Below the pieces are notes generated by a model. It made no database searches. It worked only from the letters and a program-made list of their open reading frames with translations, and was not told where the DNA came from. From Loktanella sp. 3ANDIMAR09 (GTDB lineage: Bacteria; Pseudomonadota; Alphaproteobacteria; Rhodobacterales; Rhodobacteraceae): a DNA stretch of 64,000 bases. Of the stretch, positions 18,602 to 26,835 are shown piece by piece (the stretch's first letter is position 1; each line of letters starts with the position of its first letter). The translations under genes were made by a program, and so were the position numbers. The DNA lies in the NCBI RefSeq assembly GCF_001420005.1, contig NZ_LJAK01000014.1, positions 22,630 through 86,629 of the forward strand. The letters run 5' to 3'.

Positions 18602-19330
18602 TTAGAACGTCGCCGAACCGGGCAGCCATTCGACGATCAGTGCATTCAGCGTGCCGTCGTCCTTCATGGACTGGATGGCGGTGTCGAATTTCGCCTTCAG
18701 CTCGCCGTCGCTTTCGCGGATGCCAAGGCCGATGCCGCCACCGATCAGGATATCCTCGCCCACGAACATGACGTCACCTTCGGCGACGACGGGTTCCAGG
18801 AACGCCTTGTCGGCGATCACGGCGTCGGCCTCGCCGTTGCGCATGGCGGCGACGGTTTCCTCGGGGGTTGCGAATTCAAGCAGGGTGGCACCCGGCATTT
18901 CAGTCGCGACATAGGACGCCTGGATCGTGCCGGACTGGGCTGCGATCACGCCGGAGGACAGATCACCCTCGGCCATTGCGACGAATGCGGAAGGGTCGGG
19001 CTGCGTGTAGGGGTCGGAGAAGTCGATGACCTCGTCACGTTCGTCGGTGATCGACATGCCCGCGATGATGACGTCGTAGTTGCCGGACACCAGGTTGGGG
19101 ATGATGCTGTCCCAATCGTTTGTGACCCATTCGCAGGTCAGTTCGGCGCGGGCACACAGCTCGTCGCCCAGCGCACGCTCGAACCCGTCGACTTCGCCGG
19201 CGTCGTTGAGAAAATTGTACGGAGGGTAGGCGCCTTCGGTACCCAGACGCACGGTTTCGGCGTGGGCTGCGGCAAAGGCCATGGTGCCGGACAGGGCAAA
19301 TGCGCCGGCGGCAAGGATCAGTGACTTCAT
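18602..19330 (-). CDS. Periplasmic amino-acid/amine-binding protein of the ABC importer
   Basis: A 242-residue SBP_bac_3-type solute-binding protein. It has a clear Sec signal peptide (MKSLILAAGAFALSG then TMAFAAAHA) and a mature start near TVRLGTEGAYPPYNF. The motifs GFERALGDELCAR, YDVIIAGMSITDERDEVIDF and YTQPDPSAFVA are typical of the lysine/arginine/ornithine-binding group. The start ATG (19328-19330) follows CAGGAG; the open frame to 19387 is non-coding. It is encoded between the ATPase and permease genes, and its stop is followed by a hairpin. The likely ligand is a polar amino acid or amine destined for the glutamylation pathway. Confidence 0.9.
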   Translation of the reverse strand: MKSLILAAGAFALSGTMAFAAAHAETVRLGTEGAYPPYNFLNDAGEVDGFERALGDELCARAELTCEWVTNDWDSIIPNLVSGNYDVIIAGMSITDERDEVIDFSDPYTQPDPSAFVAMAEGDLSSGVIAAQSGTIQASYVATEMPGATLLEFATPEETVAAMRNGEADAVIADKAFLEPVVAEGDVMFVGEDILIGGGIGLGIRESDGELKAKFDTAIQSMKDDGTLNALIVEWLPGSATF

Positions 19331-19417
19331 TGATAACTCCTGTTGGTGGCGACTCTGTCGGTCGCGTGACGCGGTTACGGTATGCATATTGCCCCCAAAG
19401 ACAAGAGGCGCGCTGCG

Positions 19418-20197
19418 TCAGGCGGGCATTGTCGCAGAGAGAAAACCGCGCAGGCGGTCCGTCTGCGGATTGGTGAACAGGTCAGCGGGGGCACCCTGTT
19501 CCTCGATCCGGCCCTGGTGCAGGAACACGACGTGGTCGCTGACGTCATGGGCCATGCGCATGTCATGGGTCACGATGATCATGGTGCGGCCTTCTTCGGC
19601 GAGGGCCTTGATCACCTTGACGACTTCTTGTTCCAGCTCAGGGTCCAGCGCACTGGTGGGTTCGTCGAACAGGAGCGCGCGTGGTTCCATGCACAGCGCG
19701 CGGGCGATGGCGGCGCGTTGCTGCTGCCCGCCCGAGAGCTGGGCCGGATAGGCGTCGGCCTTGTCGCCGATACCCACCTTGTCCAGATAGCCGCGTGCGG
19801 CGGCTTCGACCTGGGCGCGGTCGCGTTTCAGGACGGTGACCGGTGCCTCCATCACGTTTTGCAGGATGGTCATATGCGCCCACAGATTGAACTGCTGGAA
19901 TACCATCGACAGATTCGTGCGGATGCGGATCATCTGCTGGTGATCGGCCGGGCGGCGTGCCAGTCCGCTGCCTTTCCATTTCACCGGTTCGCCGCTGAAC
20001 AGGATGTCGCCCTGCTGGCTGTCCTCGAGCAGGTTGGCGCAGCGCAGCAAGGTCGACTTACCGGACCCGGATGATCCGATCAGCGAGACGACGTGACCGG
20101 CAGGGGCTGCGATGTCCACACCCTTGAGAACCTCGAGCGAGCCGTAGGATTTGTGCAGGTTGCGAATCTGGATGACGGGTGGGGGCGCTGTATTCAT
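19418..20197 (-). CDS. Polar amino-acid-type ABC transporter ATPase
   Basis: An ABC ATPase of about 259 residues. Walker A is GSSGSGKST, the Q-loop is VFQQFNLWAHMT, the signature LSGGQQQR, Walker B LLFDEPTSALDP, and the switch His is in VTHDMR. The HisP/GlnQ-like sequence pairs it with the two permeases downstream. Starts at 20197 (MNTAPPP) and 20206 (MVAMNT) are both possible, since neither has a strong ribosome site. It is the first gene of the leftward transport-and-catabolism operon. Confidence 0.9.
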   Translation of the reverse strand: MNTAPPPVIQIRNLHKSYGSLEVLKGVDIAAPAGHVVSLIGSSGSGKSTLLRCANLLEDSQQGDILFSGEPVKWKGSGLARRPADHQQMIRIRTNLSMVFQQFNLWAHMTILQNVMEAPVTVLKRDRAQVEAAARGYLDKVGIGDKADAYPAQLSGGQQQRAAIARALCMEPRALLFDEPTSALDPELEQEVVKVIKALAEEGRTMIIVTHDMRMAHDVSDHVVFLHQGRIEEQGAPADLFTNPQTDRLRGFLSATMPA

Positions 20198-20267
20198 GGC
20201 GACCATATAGGGCGCATCCGGGCCATGATTGCAAGAAGCGGTGCTGCGTTTCGCGCGCAGCGTGCCG

Positions 20268-20702
20268 TCAGCGCTGTTGTTCGAGGCGGCGTCTGGCGGC
20301 GTTGCTGTCCTGATCGGCCACACCCAGCATCGGGGCGACCATGCGCATCAGGCTGTTTTCATCTTCGTCACGTTTGCCGTCGGCCAGCACGACCTGCCAC
20401 ATCGCCTCGATCACGCCAAGGCGGTCCTCGTAGGCGACGGCGTCCTTGATCGCGCGGGTAAAGCGCACCGTGTCGGGGGCCTGCTGTTCAAGGGTTTCGC
20501 ATTCGGCCAGCAGGCCGGCGGCATCGTCCAGACCATAGCGTGCCTGAAGCACCTGTTTGATCTGGTCGCGTTCCACGGCGGAGTAGTCGTCATCGGCGCG
20601 GGCGATGCGCACCAGCAATGCGCCCAGGGCCAGACGCGCGTCGGCGTCGGCTGCGGGGGCAGGGTTGGTGGCGGTGAGGCGGGCAAGAAGATCAGCAAAC
20701 AT
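20268..20702 (-). CDS. TerB-like (tellurite-resistance/DjlA domain) protein
   Basis: A 144-residue all-helical protein. The pattern LGALLVRIARADDDYSAVE near 28-46, and later VIEAMWQVVLADGKRDEDE near 97-115, is the duplicated acidic helix motif of the TerB/DjlA metal-binding-like fold. In roseobacters such stand-alone proteins are common and of unknown function; a role in tellurite resistance should not be assumed. It lies 36 bases downstream of rlmJ on the same strand. Confidence 0.75.
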   Translation of the reverse strand: MFADLLARLTATNPAPAADADARLALGALLVRIARADDDYSAVERDQIKQVLQARYGLDDAAGLLAECETLEQQAPDTVRFTRAIKDAVAYEDRLGVIEAMWQVVLADGKRDEDENSLMRMVAPMLGVADQDSNAARRRLEQQR

Positions 20703-20738
20703 GAGAGGGATATAGGGCCTGTCGTGGAAATGGAAAAG

Positions 20739-21521
20739 TCACGGTTGCGCGCACAGCGTGGCAAACCTGTCCGACAGCCAGTTCGCCTGATCCACAAAGC
20801 CGTATGGCGGGTTTACCACGAACAACCCCGAGCCGGTCATCCCGTGGCCGGGGCGCGCGGGCGGAAAGGCGACCGTATGCGAGATCGCATCGGGGAACTG
20901 GCGGTGCAGCTGGCGGACCATCGGGCGGTGCGGCGCGCCTTCGAGCACGGGATACCACAGGACCAGCACGCCGACGGCCCATTTGCGGTGCAGCTTGGCC
21001 ATGAAATCTGGCACGGTTTCGTAGTCCGATTTGATTTCCCAAGACGGGTCGCACAACAACAGGCCACGGCGCGGATCAGGGGGGCAGCGCGACAGGGCGC
21101 TGGCGTATCCGTCGGTCTGCGACACCGTGACACCGGGCAAGGCGGCGCGCAGGGCCTCTACCTCGGCGGGGTGCAATTCGGACAGGGCGATGCTGTCCTC
21201 GAACCGCAACAGATCCATCGCGATCTGCGGGCTGCCGGGATAGGCCTGCGCCCCGTGGCGGTCGCGCGTGGCCCGCAATGCGCGCATGTAGGGATGATCG
21301 GCGGGAAACCACCGATCTGCGAGGGCGATGCCGCGCGCGGCCTCTCCGGTTTTCAACGCCTCGGGGCCGGACAGGTCATAAAGCGCGCGACCCGCGTGGG
21401 TTTCCATATAACTGAGGGGTTTCGGCTTGGCGGTCATGTAGTCCAGCATCCACGCGAGCATCGCGTGTTTGTGCACATCGGCCATATTTCCGGCGTGGTA
21501 GCTATGTTGATAGGACAGCAT
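20739..21521 (-). CDS. rlmJ: 23S rRNA (adenine(2030)-N6)-methyltransferase
   Basis: A 260-residue RlmJ homologue. The diagnostic N-terminus MLSYQHSYHAGNMADVHKH is followed by YMETHAGRALYDL, the SAM-binding region, and the segment GMTGSGLFVVNPPYGF. The catalytic motif, DPPYE in E. coli RlmJ, reads DPSWE here (in LLLCDPSWEIKSDYE). The enzyme methylates A2030 in 23S rRNA using SAM. The start ATG is at 21519-21521. The gene is divergent from the MipA-like gene. Confidence 0.9.
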   Translation of the reverse strand: MLSYQHSYHAGNMADVHKHAMLAWMLDYMTAKPKPLSYMETHAGRALYDLSGPEALKTGEAARGIALADRWFPADHPYMRALRATRDRHGAQAYPGSPQIAMDLLRFEDSIALSELHPAEVEALRAALPGVTVSQTDGYASALSRCPPDPRRGLLLCDPSWEIKSDYETVPDFMAKLHRKWAVGVLVLWYPVLEGAPHRPMVRQLHRQFPDAISHTVAFPPARPGHGMTGSGLFVVNPPYGFVDQANWLSDRFATLCAQP

Positions 21522-21630
21522 CGGCTTCTCCGCTTTGTCAGGTGGTTATGCGGGGGGGCGTACACTTGCAAGGGCGGGGCCATACGCTAGGGTGTCCGCA
21601 ACGATCATCCCCGCTAAGAAAGTCATTCCC

Positions 21631-22395
21631 ATGTCCCATTCCATTCGATTTCTCGCCACCGCCGCCCTGGTCGGTCTGGCCAGCGGTGCCGCCGCGCAAA
21701 ACACCGTGACACTTGGCGTCGGCCCGCAAAGCGCGCCTGCCTATTTCGGCAGCGACGAAACAGAGGTCGGTGCGACGGGCAGTTTTTCGGTGCAGGAACT
21801 GAACTTTGGCCCGCTGCGGTCGGGCGGCAGCGAGGGCGGCACGGCGAACGGATTCGGCTATGGCGGGTCATTTCGTTATATCGGTGAACGGACCGCTGCA
21901 GACTATGACGAGTTGGCTGGCCTCAACGATCTGGATCAGGTCATCGAACTGGGTGGGTCCGTGAGCTATGCCATCGAGATGGCCGAGGTGTTCGCCCAGG
22001 TCCGTTTCGGCGTCGTGGGCCATTCGTCGCTGGTGGCGGATCTGGGTGGTAACCTGATCGCACGCCCCAACGACCAGCTGACGCTGAAGGTCGGACCGCG
22101 CCTGTTTTTCGGTGATGACGATTATGCCAACCGCTATTTCGGCGTGACCGCACAAGAGGCTGTGGCAAATGCGGCGGCGGGTGGCACCCTGACGGCCTAT
22201 GATGCGCAGGGCGGTCTGTTGTCGCGTGGGATCGAGGCATCGGCGGCCTATGCGTTCAATCCCGATTGGGGTGTGACGGCGACGGTCCGCTATGACGAAT
22301 ATACCGGCGATGCCGAAAACAGCCCCATCGTGGTGCAGGGCAGCGACACGGCAACGACGGCGAGTCTGGTGGTCACGCGACGCATCAGTTTCTGA
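21631..22395 (+). CDS. MipA/OmpV-family outer membrane protein
   Basis: A 254-residue protein with a Sec signal peptide (MSHSIRFLATAALVG, cleavage near GAAAQ). The remainder is rich in alternating aromatic and polar beta-strand segments and ends in the outer-membrane-type strand VVTRRISF with a terminal Phe. The repeats VTLGVGPQSAPAYFGSDE and ADYDELAGLNDLDQV fit the MipA/OmpV family of porin-like scaffolds. The ATG at 21631 sits at the signal peptide; the upstream open frame is not used. A GC-rich hairpin follows the stop. Confidence 0.85.
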   Translation: MSHSIRFLATAALVGLASGAAAQNTVTLGVGPQSAPAYFGSDETEVGATGSFSVQELNFGPLRSGGSEGGTANGFGYGGSFRYIGERTAADYDELAGLNDLDQVIELGGSVSYAIEMAEVFAQVRFGVVGHSSLVADLGGNLIARPNDQLTLKVGPRLFFGDDDYANRYFGVTAQEAVANAAAGGTLTAYDAQGGLLSRGIEASAAYAFNPDWGVTATVRYDEYTGDAENSPIVVQGSDTATTASLVVTRRISF

Positions 22396-22407
22396 TTGCT
22401 GTCGCGC

Positions 22408-22440
22408 CGCCGCCCTGGCTCATGACCGGTCAGGGCGGCG
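22408..22440 (+). terminator. Hairpin after MipA/OmpV gene
   Basis: Ten-base arms CGCCGCCCTG (22408-22417) and CAGGGCGGCG (22431-22440) enclose a 13-base loop right after the stop codon. There is no T-tract. The truncated pyruvyl transferase frame opens immediately behind it. Confidence 0.55.
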
Positions 22441-23301
22441 CAGGCATTGCTGGCGCAACCGCACGGCTGGGGGGCGGCACTGCGCCGGATCAGGACATTC
22501 CATATCGCAGGCGGCGGTTTCATCAACGGGCTGTTTCCCACGGTGTTCGGGTATCTGGCGACAATTGCGACCCTGGCCGAGGAACTGGGCGTGCCGCTTG
22601 TCGGGACCGGTCTAGGCCTGTTGCCGATTTCCAAGGTCACGCCCGCGATGGCAGCGTTGCTTGCGCGTTTTGATCTGCTGGAATGTCGTGACCGGCAGAG
22701 CCACGACCTGCTTGTGCGGCACGGGATCGCGGGAAACAGCATGCTGGGCGTGGATGACACGTTTCTGCACCCGGTTCGTCAGGCACCGCAGGACGATCGC
22801 CCACCGGCCATCTTTCTGAACCTGCAATACCACCAGATGGGTGATCGGGACATGCCGGCCTTTGTTGACCGGATCACGGATCTGTTGCGTCAGCCGGGGA
22901 TGCCGCGCGATGTGCGATACCTGTCGTTCTACGCCGCATCTGACAGCACCTTTTGCGATGAAATCAGCGCCCGGTGCGCGGTGCGTTCCCACGACAAGAG
23001 CACGCTACTGGCCGAAGGGTTACCTGTCAGGCTGGGCGATTTTGTTCTGTCCAGCCGGTTTCATTGTCATCTGCTGTCTGCGCGTCTGGGCGCGCGCGGT
23101 GTCTATGTGGTGGGCCGACGGGGCTATTACGACGTCAAACACCAATCGGTCAGCGACCTTGGTTCAGGCTGGGCCGATTTCGATACGCTGGGCCAGGATG
23201 CGTGGGATCTGGACAGCTGGGCCAAGCCTGCGATTCCGTCAGTCACATTGATGGAACAAAAGGCGCAGGTGGCTAAAAGGGTGTTGTCGGACGCACCATA
23301 G
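22426..23301 (+). pseudogene. Polysaccharide pyruvyl transferase family gene, 5'-truncated
   Basis: The frame reads into the conserved FHIAGGGFINGLFP segment only about 20 residues after its first possible start (TTG at 22447, no good ribosome site). Family members such as CsaB and WcaK normally carry about 80-100 residues before this point. The rest looks intact for the family: a central ECRDRQSHDLL segment, the LGDFVLSSRFHCHLLSARLGA helix region and a C-terminal strand. The missing N-terminal half-domain and the hairpin sitting exactly at the break suggest a deletion remnant. Family enzymes add ketal-linked pyruvate to exopolysaccharide. It could still be expressed as a shortened protein from the TTG. 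Confidence 0.55.
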
Positions 23302-23418
23302 GCCGGATTGGCGGGACTGGCCCTTGCCCCAAATATTATTTCAGGGCGGGGGGTGTGCCGGTTCATTTGCATGCCCATTTGCGCTGTGGGCAGGCTGTCT
23401 GCCCGAGGGGAATTTCAA

Positions 23419-24336
23419 TTGGACTACATCTTGATTGCCGCCGGTCTGATCGGACTGTTTCTGGGCGGCGATGCTTTGGTGCGCGGCAGTGTCGGCATCG
23501 CGCGGCGCATGGCGATATCGCCCTTGTTGATCGGTTTGACGGTTGTGGGGTTCGGGACATCGACCCCGGAATTGCTGGTGTCGGTGCAGGCGGCACTGGG
23601 CGGCGTGCCCGATATCGCGCTGGGCAATGTCATCGGGTCAAACATCGCCAACATCCTGCTGATCGGTGGTCTGACCGCGCTGGTCTGGCCGATCCGCGTG
23701 TCGGGTGCCACGTTGCGTCGGGACCTGTCGGTCATGGTGTTGGCGGCAGCCGTTCTGTTGCCGATTTTTCTGACGGGTGCCGTCGGGCGCGTGTCTGGGG
23801 TCGCGCTGCTGCTGGCCTTGGTGGGCTATCTGGTCTGGGCCTACCTGCGGCCCGGAGACGCCGTTGCCGAGGATCATGACGAAGGCCCGTCGCCCGCGGT
23901 GCTGGTATCGCTGGTCTGGGTGCTGGTCGGTCTGGTCGCGCTGATGTTCGGGGCGCGGTTTCTGGTCGATGGGGCCACGGCAATCGCACGGGGATTTGGC
24001 GTGTCAGAGGCGTTCATCGGCCTGACGATCGTGGCGGTGGGCACATCGCTGCCGGAACTTGCGACCTCGGTCACGGCGGCGCTGCGCCGTCAGTCCGAAA
24101 TTGCGATCGGCAACATCATAGGATCCAACGTTTTCAACGTGCTGGGTATCCTGGGGGTGACGGCGATCATCACACCGATCCCGGTGGCCACGCGATTCGC
24201 AAGCTTTGACCTGCCGATGATGCTTGTCGCGTCGGTGGTGCTGGCGATGCTGTTGCTGACGCGGCCCGTGATCGGGCGGGGCGTCGGCTGCTGCCTGCTG
24301 ATTGCCTATGCAGGGTATGTCTGGCTGGCCCAGTAA
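23419..24336 (+). CDS. Calcium/sodium antiporter (CaCA family, YrbG-like)
   Basis: A 305-residue, roughly ten-helix membrane protein with the two inverted alpha repeats of the Na+/Ca2+ exchanger family: GFGTSTPELLVSV followed by ALGNVIGSNIANIL, and later AVGTSLPELATSV followed by AIGNIIGSNVFNVLG. Glu in each TPEL/LPEL motif is the ion-binding residue. The best start is TTG at 23419 with GAGGGGA seven bases upstream, giving LDYILIAAG directly before helix 1; the open frame back to 23308 adds non-membrane sequence. It converges on pyrG across a hairpin. Confidence 0.9.
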   Translation: MDYILIAAGLIGLFLGGDALVRGSVGIARRMAISPLLIGLTVVGFGTSTPELLVSVQAALGGVPDIALGNVIGSNIANILLIGGLTALVWPIRVSGATLRRDLSVMVLAAAVLLPIFLTGAVGRVSGVALLLALVGYLVWAYLRPGDAVAEDHDEGPSPAVLVSLVWVLVGLVALMFGARFLVDGATAIARGFGVSEAFIGLTIVAVGTSLPELATSVTAALRRQSEIAIGNIIGSNVFNVLGILGVTAIITPIPVATRFASFDLPMMLVASVVLAMLLLTRPVIGRGVGCCLLIAYAGYVWLAQ

Positions 24337-24344
24337 ATCACATC

Positions 24345-24371
24345 ATGGCCCCGCGATTGCTGCGGGGCCAT
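24345..24371. terminator. Bidirectional hairpin between exchanger gene and pyrG
   Basis: Perfect ten-base arms ATGGCCCCGC (24345-24354) and GCGGGGCCAT (24362-24371) with loop GATTGCT lie between two convergent stop codons. No T-run is present on either strand. Confidence 0.65.
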
Positions 24372-24383
24372 GGCGCGGCCTGT

Positions 24384-26027
24384 TCAGACCAGACGAGAGT
24401 TTTCGACGGCGGCGCGCACGAAATCCTTGAACAGCGGATGCGGTGCAAAGGGTTTCGATTTCAGTTCGGGATGGAATTGCACCCCGATGAACCAGGGGTG
24501 ATCGGTCCATTCCACGATCTCGGGCAGTTTGCCGTCCGGCGACATGCCCGAAAAGCAAAGCCCCTTTTCCTCGAGCTGAGCGCGATACTTGATATCCACC
24601 TCATAGCGATGGCGGTGGCGTTCCTCGATCGCGGTGGTGCCGTAGATCTGGGCGACATGGCTGCCTTCGGACAGGGTGGCGTCATAGGCACCCAGACGCA
24701 TGGTGCCGCCCTTGTCGTCGTCGGCCTTGCGGGCGACGGTGTGGTTGCCCTGCACCCATTCCTTGAGGTGGTAGACCACCGGCTCGAACCGGCGGCTGCC
24801 GGATTCGTGGTCGAATTCCTCTGATCCGGCGGTGGTCAGGCCGGCAACATTGCGCGCGGCCTCGATTACGGCCATCTGCATGCCCAGACAGATCCCGAGG
24901 TAGGGCACGCCCTTTTCGCGGGCGAACTGGGCGGCCTTGATCTTGCCTTCTGTGCCGCGTTCACCGAACCCGCCGGGCACGAGAATAGCGTTGAACTGTT
25001 CCAGATGCGGGGCTGCGTCCTCTCGGTCAAAGAGTTCGGCATCGACCCATTCGACGTTGACCTTGACCCGGTTGGCCATGCCGCCGTGGGTCAGCGCCTC
25101 CTTGATGGATTTGTAGGCGTCTTCGAGCTGGACGTATTTGCCGACGATGGCGATTGTGACCTCGCCTTCGGGGTTGTGGATGCGGTCCTGCACATCGTGC
25201 CAGACATCCAGTTTCGGCTGCGGGGCAGGGCTGATGCCAAAGGCGTCCAGCACCGCCTGATCCAGACCCTGCGCGTGATAGGACAGGGGTGCCTCGTAGA
25301 TCGAATTCAGATCGTAGGCGGCAACCACGCATTCCTTGCGGACGTTGCAGAACAGCGCGATTTTCTCGCGCTCGCGTTCGGGGATCGGGTGTTCCGACCG
25401 GCAGACCAGCACATCGGGGGCGATGCCGATGGATTGCAATTCCTTGACGCTGTGCTGAGTGGGTTTCGTTTTCAGCTCACCACTTGCGGCCAGATAGGGC
25501 AGCAGGGTCAGGTGCATGAAAATGCATTCGCCGCGTGGTTTGTCGTGGGAAAACTGGCGGATCGCCTCGAAAAACGGCAGGCCTTCGATGTCGCCGACGG
25601 TGCCGCCGATCTCGCACAGCATGAAATCGACCTCGTCGTCGCCGATTTTCAGGAAATCCTTGATCTCGTTCGTGACGTGGGGGACGACCTGAATCGTCTT
25701 GCCCAGATAATCACCGCGCCGTTCCTTTTCCAACACGGTGGAATAGACCCGGCCCGAGGATACGGAATCGGTCATGCGCGCAGGCACGCCCGTGAATCGT
25801 TCGTAGTGGCCCAGGTCCAGATCGGTTTCCGCGCCGTCGTCGGTGACGAACACCTCGCCGTGTTCAAAGGGCGACATCGTGCCGGGGTCGACGTTCAGGT
25901 AGGGGTCCAGCTTGCGCAGGCGCACCGTGTAGCCCCGCGCCTGCAGCAACGCGCCCAGTGCGGCAGAGGCCAGCCCCTTGCCCAAGGATGAGACCACACC
26001 GCCGGTGATGAAAATATAGCGTGCCAA
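24384..26027 (-). CDS. pyrG: CTP synthase
   Basis: A 547-residue CTP synthase that aminates UTP to CTP using glutamine and ATP. The N-terminal amidoligase domain begins with [18 protein letters not shown] (P-loop). The C-terminal class I glutaminase carries the nucleophile Cys near 380 in [11 protein letters not shown] and the HPE dyad in [11 protein letters not shown]. The length matches the family. The start ATG is at 26025-26027 ([10 protein letters not shown]). It follows secG on the same strand with a 160-base gap. Confidence 0.97.
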   Translation of the reverse strand: MARYIFITGGVVSSLGKGLASAALGALLQARGYTVRLRKLDPYLNVDPGTMSPFEHGEVFVTDDGAETDLDLGHYERFTGVPARMTDSVSSGRVYSTVLEKERRGDYLGKTIQVVPHVTNEIKDFLKIGDDEVDFMLCEIGGTVGDIEGLPFFEAIRQFSHDKPRGECIFMHLTLLPYLAASGELKTKPTQHSVKELQSIGIAPDVLVCRSEHPIPEREREKIALFCNVRKECVVAAYDLNSIYEAPLSYHAQGLDQAVLDAFGISPAPQPKLDVWHDVQDRIHNPEGEVTIAIVGKYVQLEDAYKSIKEALTHGGMANRVKVNVEWVDAELFDREDAAPHLEQFNAILVPGGFGERGTEGKIKAAQFAREKGVPYLGICLGMQMAVIEAARNVAGLTTAGSEEFDHESGSRRFEPVVYHLKEWVQGNHTVARKADDDKGGTMRLGAYDATLSEGSHVAQIYGTTAIEERHRHRYEVDIKYRAQLEEKGLCFSGMSPDGKLPEIVEWTDHPWFIGVQFHPELKSKPFAPHPLFKDFVRAAVENSRLV

Positions 26028-26187
26028 GTGAGGGCCCCCGTGTGTCGCGTTTCAGGTCGGACGGCGTGCAAAATACGCCCTGCCACGGGATTAAAGGATA
26101 GCCCGAAACGGCCAATGCCTGCAACCCGTGACGCAATATGATGGTGACGCGCCGCGTGGCGCGCCAAGATGCTGTGATGTCAGTCGT

Positions 26188-26547
26188 TTAGTTGCCCGAA
26201 GGCACCAGCGCGTCGTCACCCAGCGTCGGCGGCAGCAGGCTGTCGCCATCGGCAGGCAATGTCGGCGTGGCAGGCGCAGGGTTCGGTGCGTCGATCAGAC
26301 GGTCCACAACAGAGGACCCGGCGGCGTTTTCAGCAGCGATGATCGTCAGCGCGATGGATGTCGCGATAAAGGCCAGCGCCAGACCCCATGTCACCTTGCC
26401 CATGGCGGTCGCGGGCGGGCGGCTGCCGGTTGCACCACCACCGCCACCGCCGATTCCCAGACCCCCGCCTTCGGACCGTTGCAACAGAACAGTGCCGATC
26501 AGCGTCAGCGCAAGGATCAGGTGGATGACGAGAACGACGTTTTCCAT
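26188..26547 (-). CDS. secG: Preprotein translocase subunit SecG
   Basis: A 119-residue protein with two transmembrane helices (MENVVLVIHLILALTLIGTV, and GLALAFIATSIALTI) joined by a Gly-rich loop containing LLQRSEGGGLGIGGGG, as in SecG of the SecYEG translocon. The C-terminal Pro/Ala-rich tail is typical of alphaproteobacterial SecG. The ATG at 26545-26547 fits the usual N-terminus. It lies upstream of pyrG, a gene order common in this group. Confidence 0.93.
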   Translation of the reverse strand: MENVVLVIHLILALTLIGTVLLQRSEGGGLGIGGGGGGATGSRPPATAMGKVTWGLALAFIATSIALTIIAAENAAGSSVVDRLIDAPNPAPATPTLPADGDSLLPPTLGDDALVPSGN

Positions 26548-26634
26548 GGTGGACGGGCCTGCGGGTTGATTTGGTTCGGGGGTAACTAGGACGTTGTGAC
26601 CCTTGCCGCAAGGGGCATTGACCCGGGCGGGTGC

Positions 26635-26675
26635 CAAACCTGCCGTCGCAGGCAGGGCGCGTCATGGCAGGTTTG
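26635..26675. repeat. Inverted repeat in the secG-purA divergent region
   Basis: Perfect arms CAAACCTGCC (26635-26644) and GGCAGGTTTG (26666-26675) are separated by 21 bases that themselves contain GCAGGCAGG. The 288-base secG/purA gap is otherwise without a convincing gene; an 80-codon frame in it has no ribosome site and runs into purA. The repeat may be an operator or a 5' leader structure. Confidence 0.4.
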
Positions 26676-26835
26676 CCACGGACAGGGCAATCGCGGGACC
26701 TGACTGGCGGAGTTGGCCGTGCCGCAATGCGGCTGGTTTCGCACTCTGGCAAGGCAGGCGACGTTTTTCGGTTTCAGACCGGTGCCGTCATGGATATAGC
26801 GGACGGCGGAATTTCCGGGTTTAAGGACGTAAGTC

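Noticed and set aside
20268..20702. Tellurite-resistance function for the TerB-like protein
   Set aside because: Only a TerB-type fold is visible; no ter cluster is nearby, so a resistance role is not supported.
20229..21590. 453-codon plus-strand frame opposite terB-like gene and rlmJ
   Set aside because: Shadow of two well-supported genes on the minus strand.
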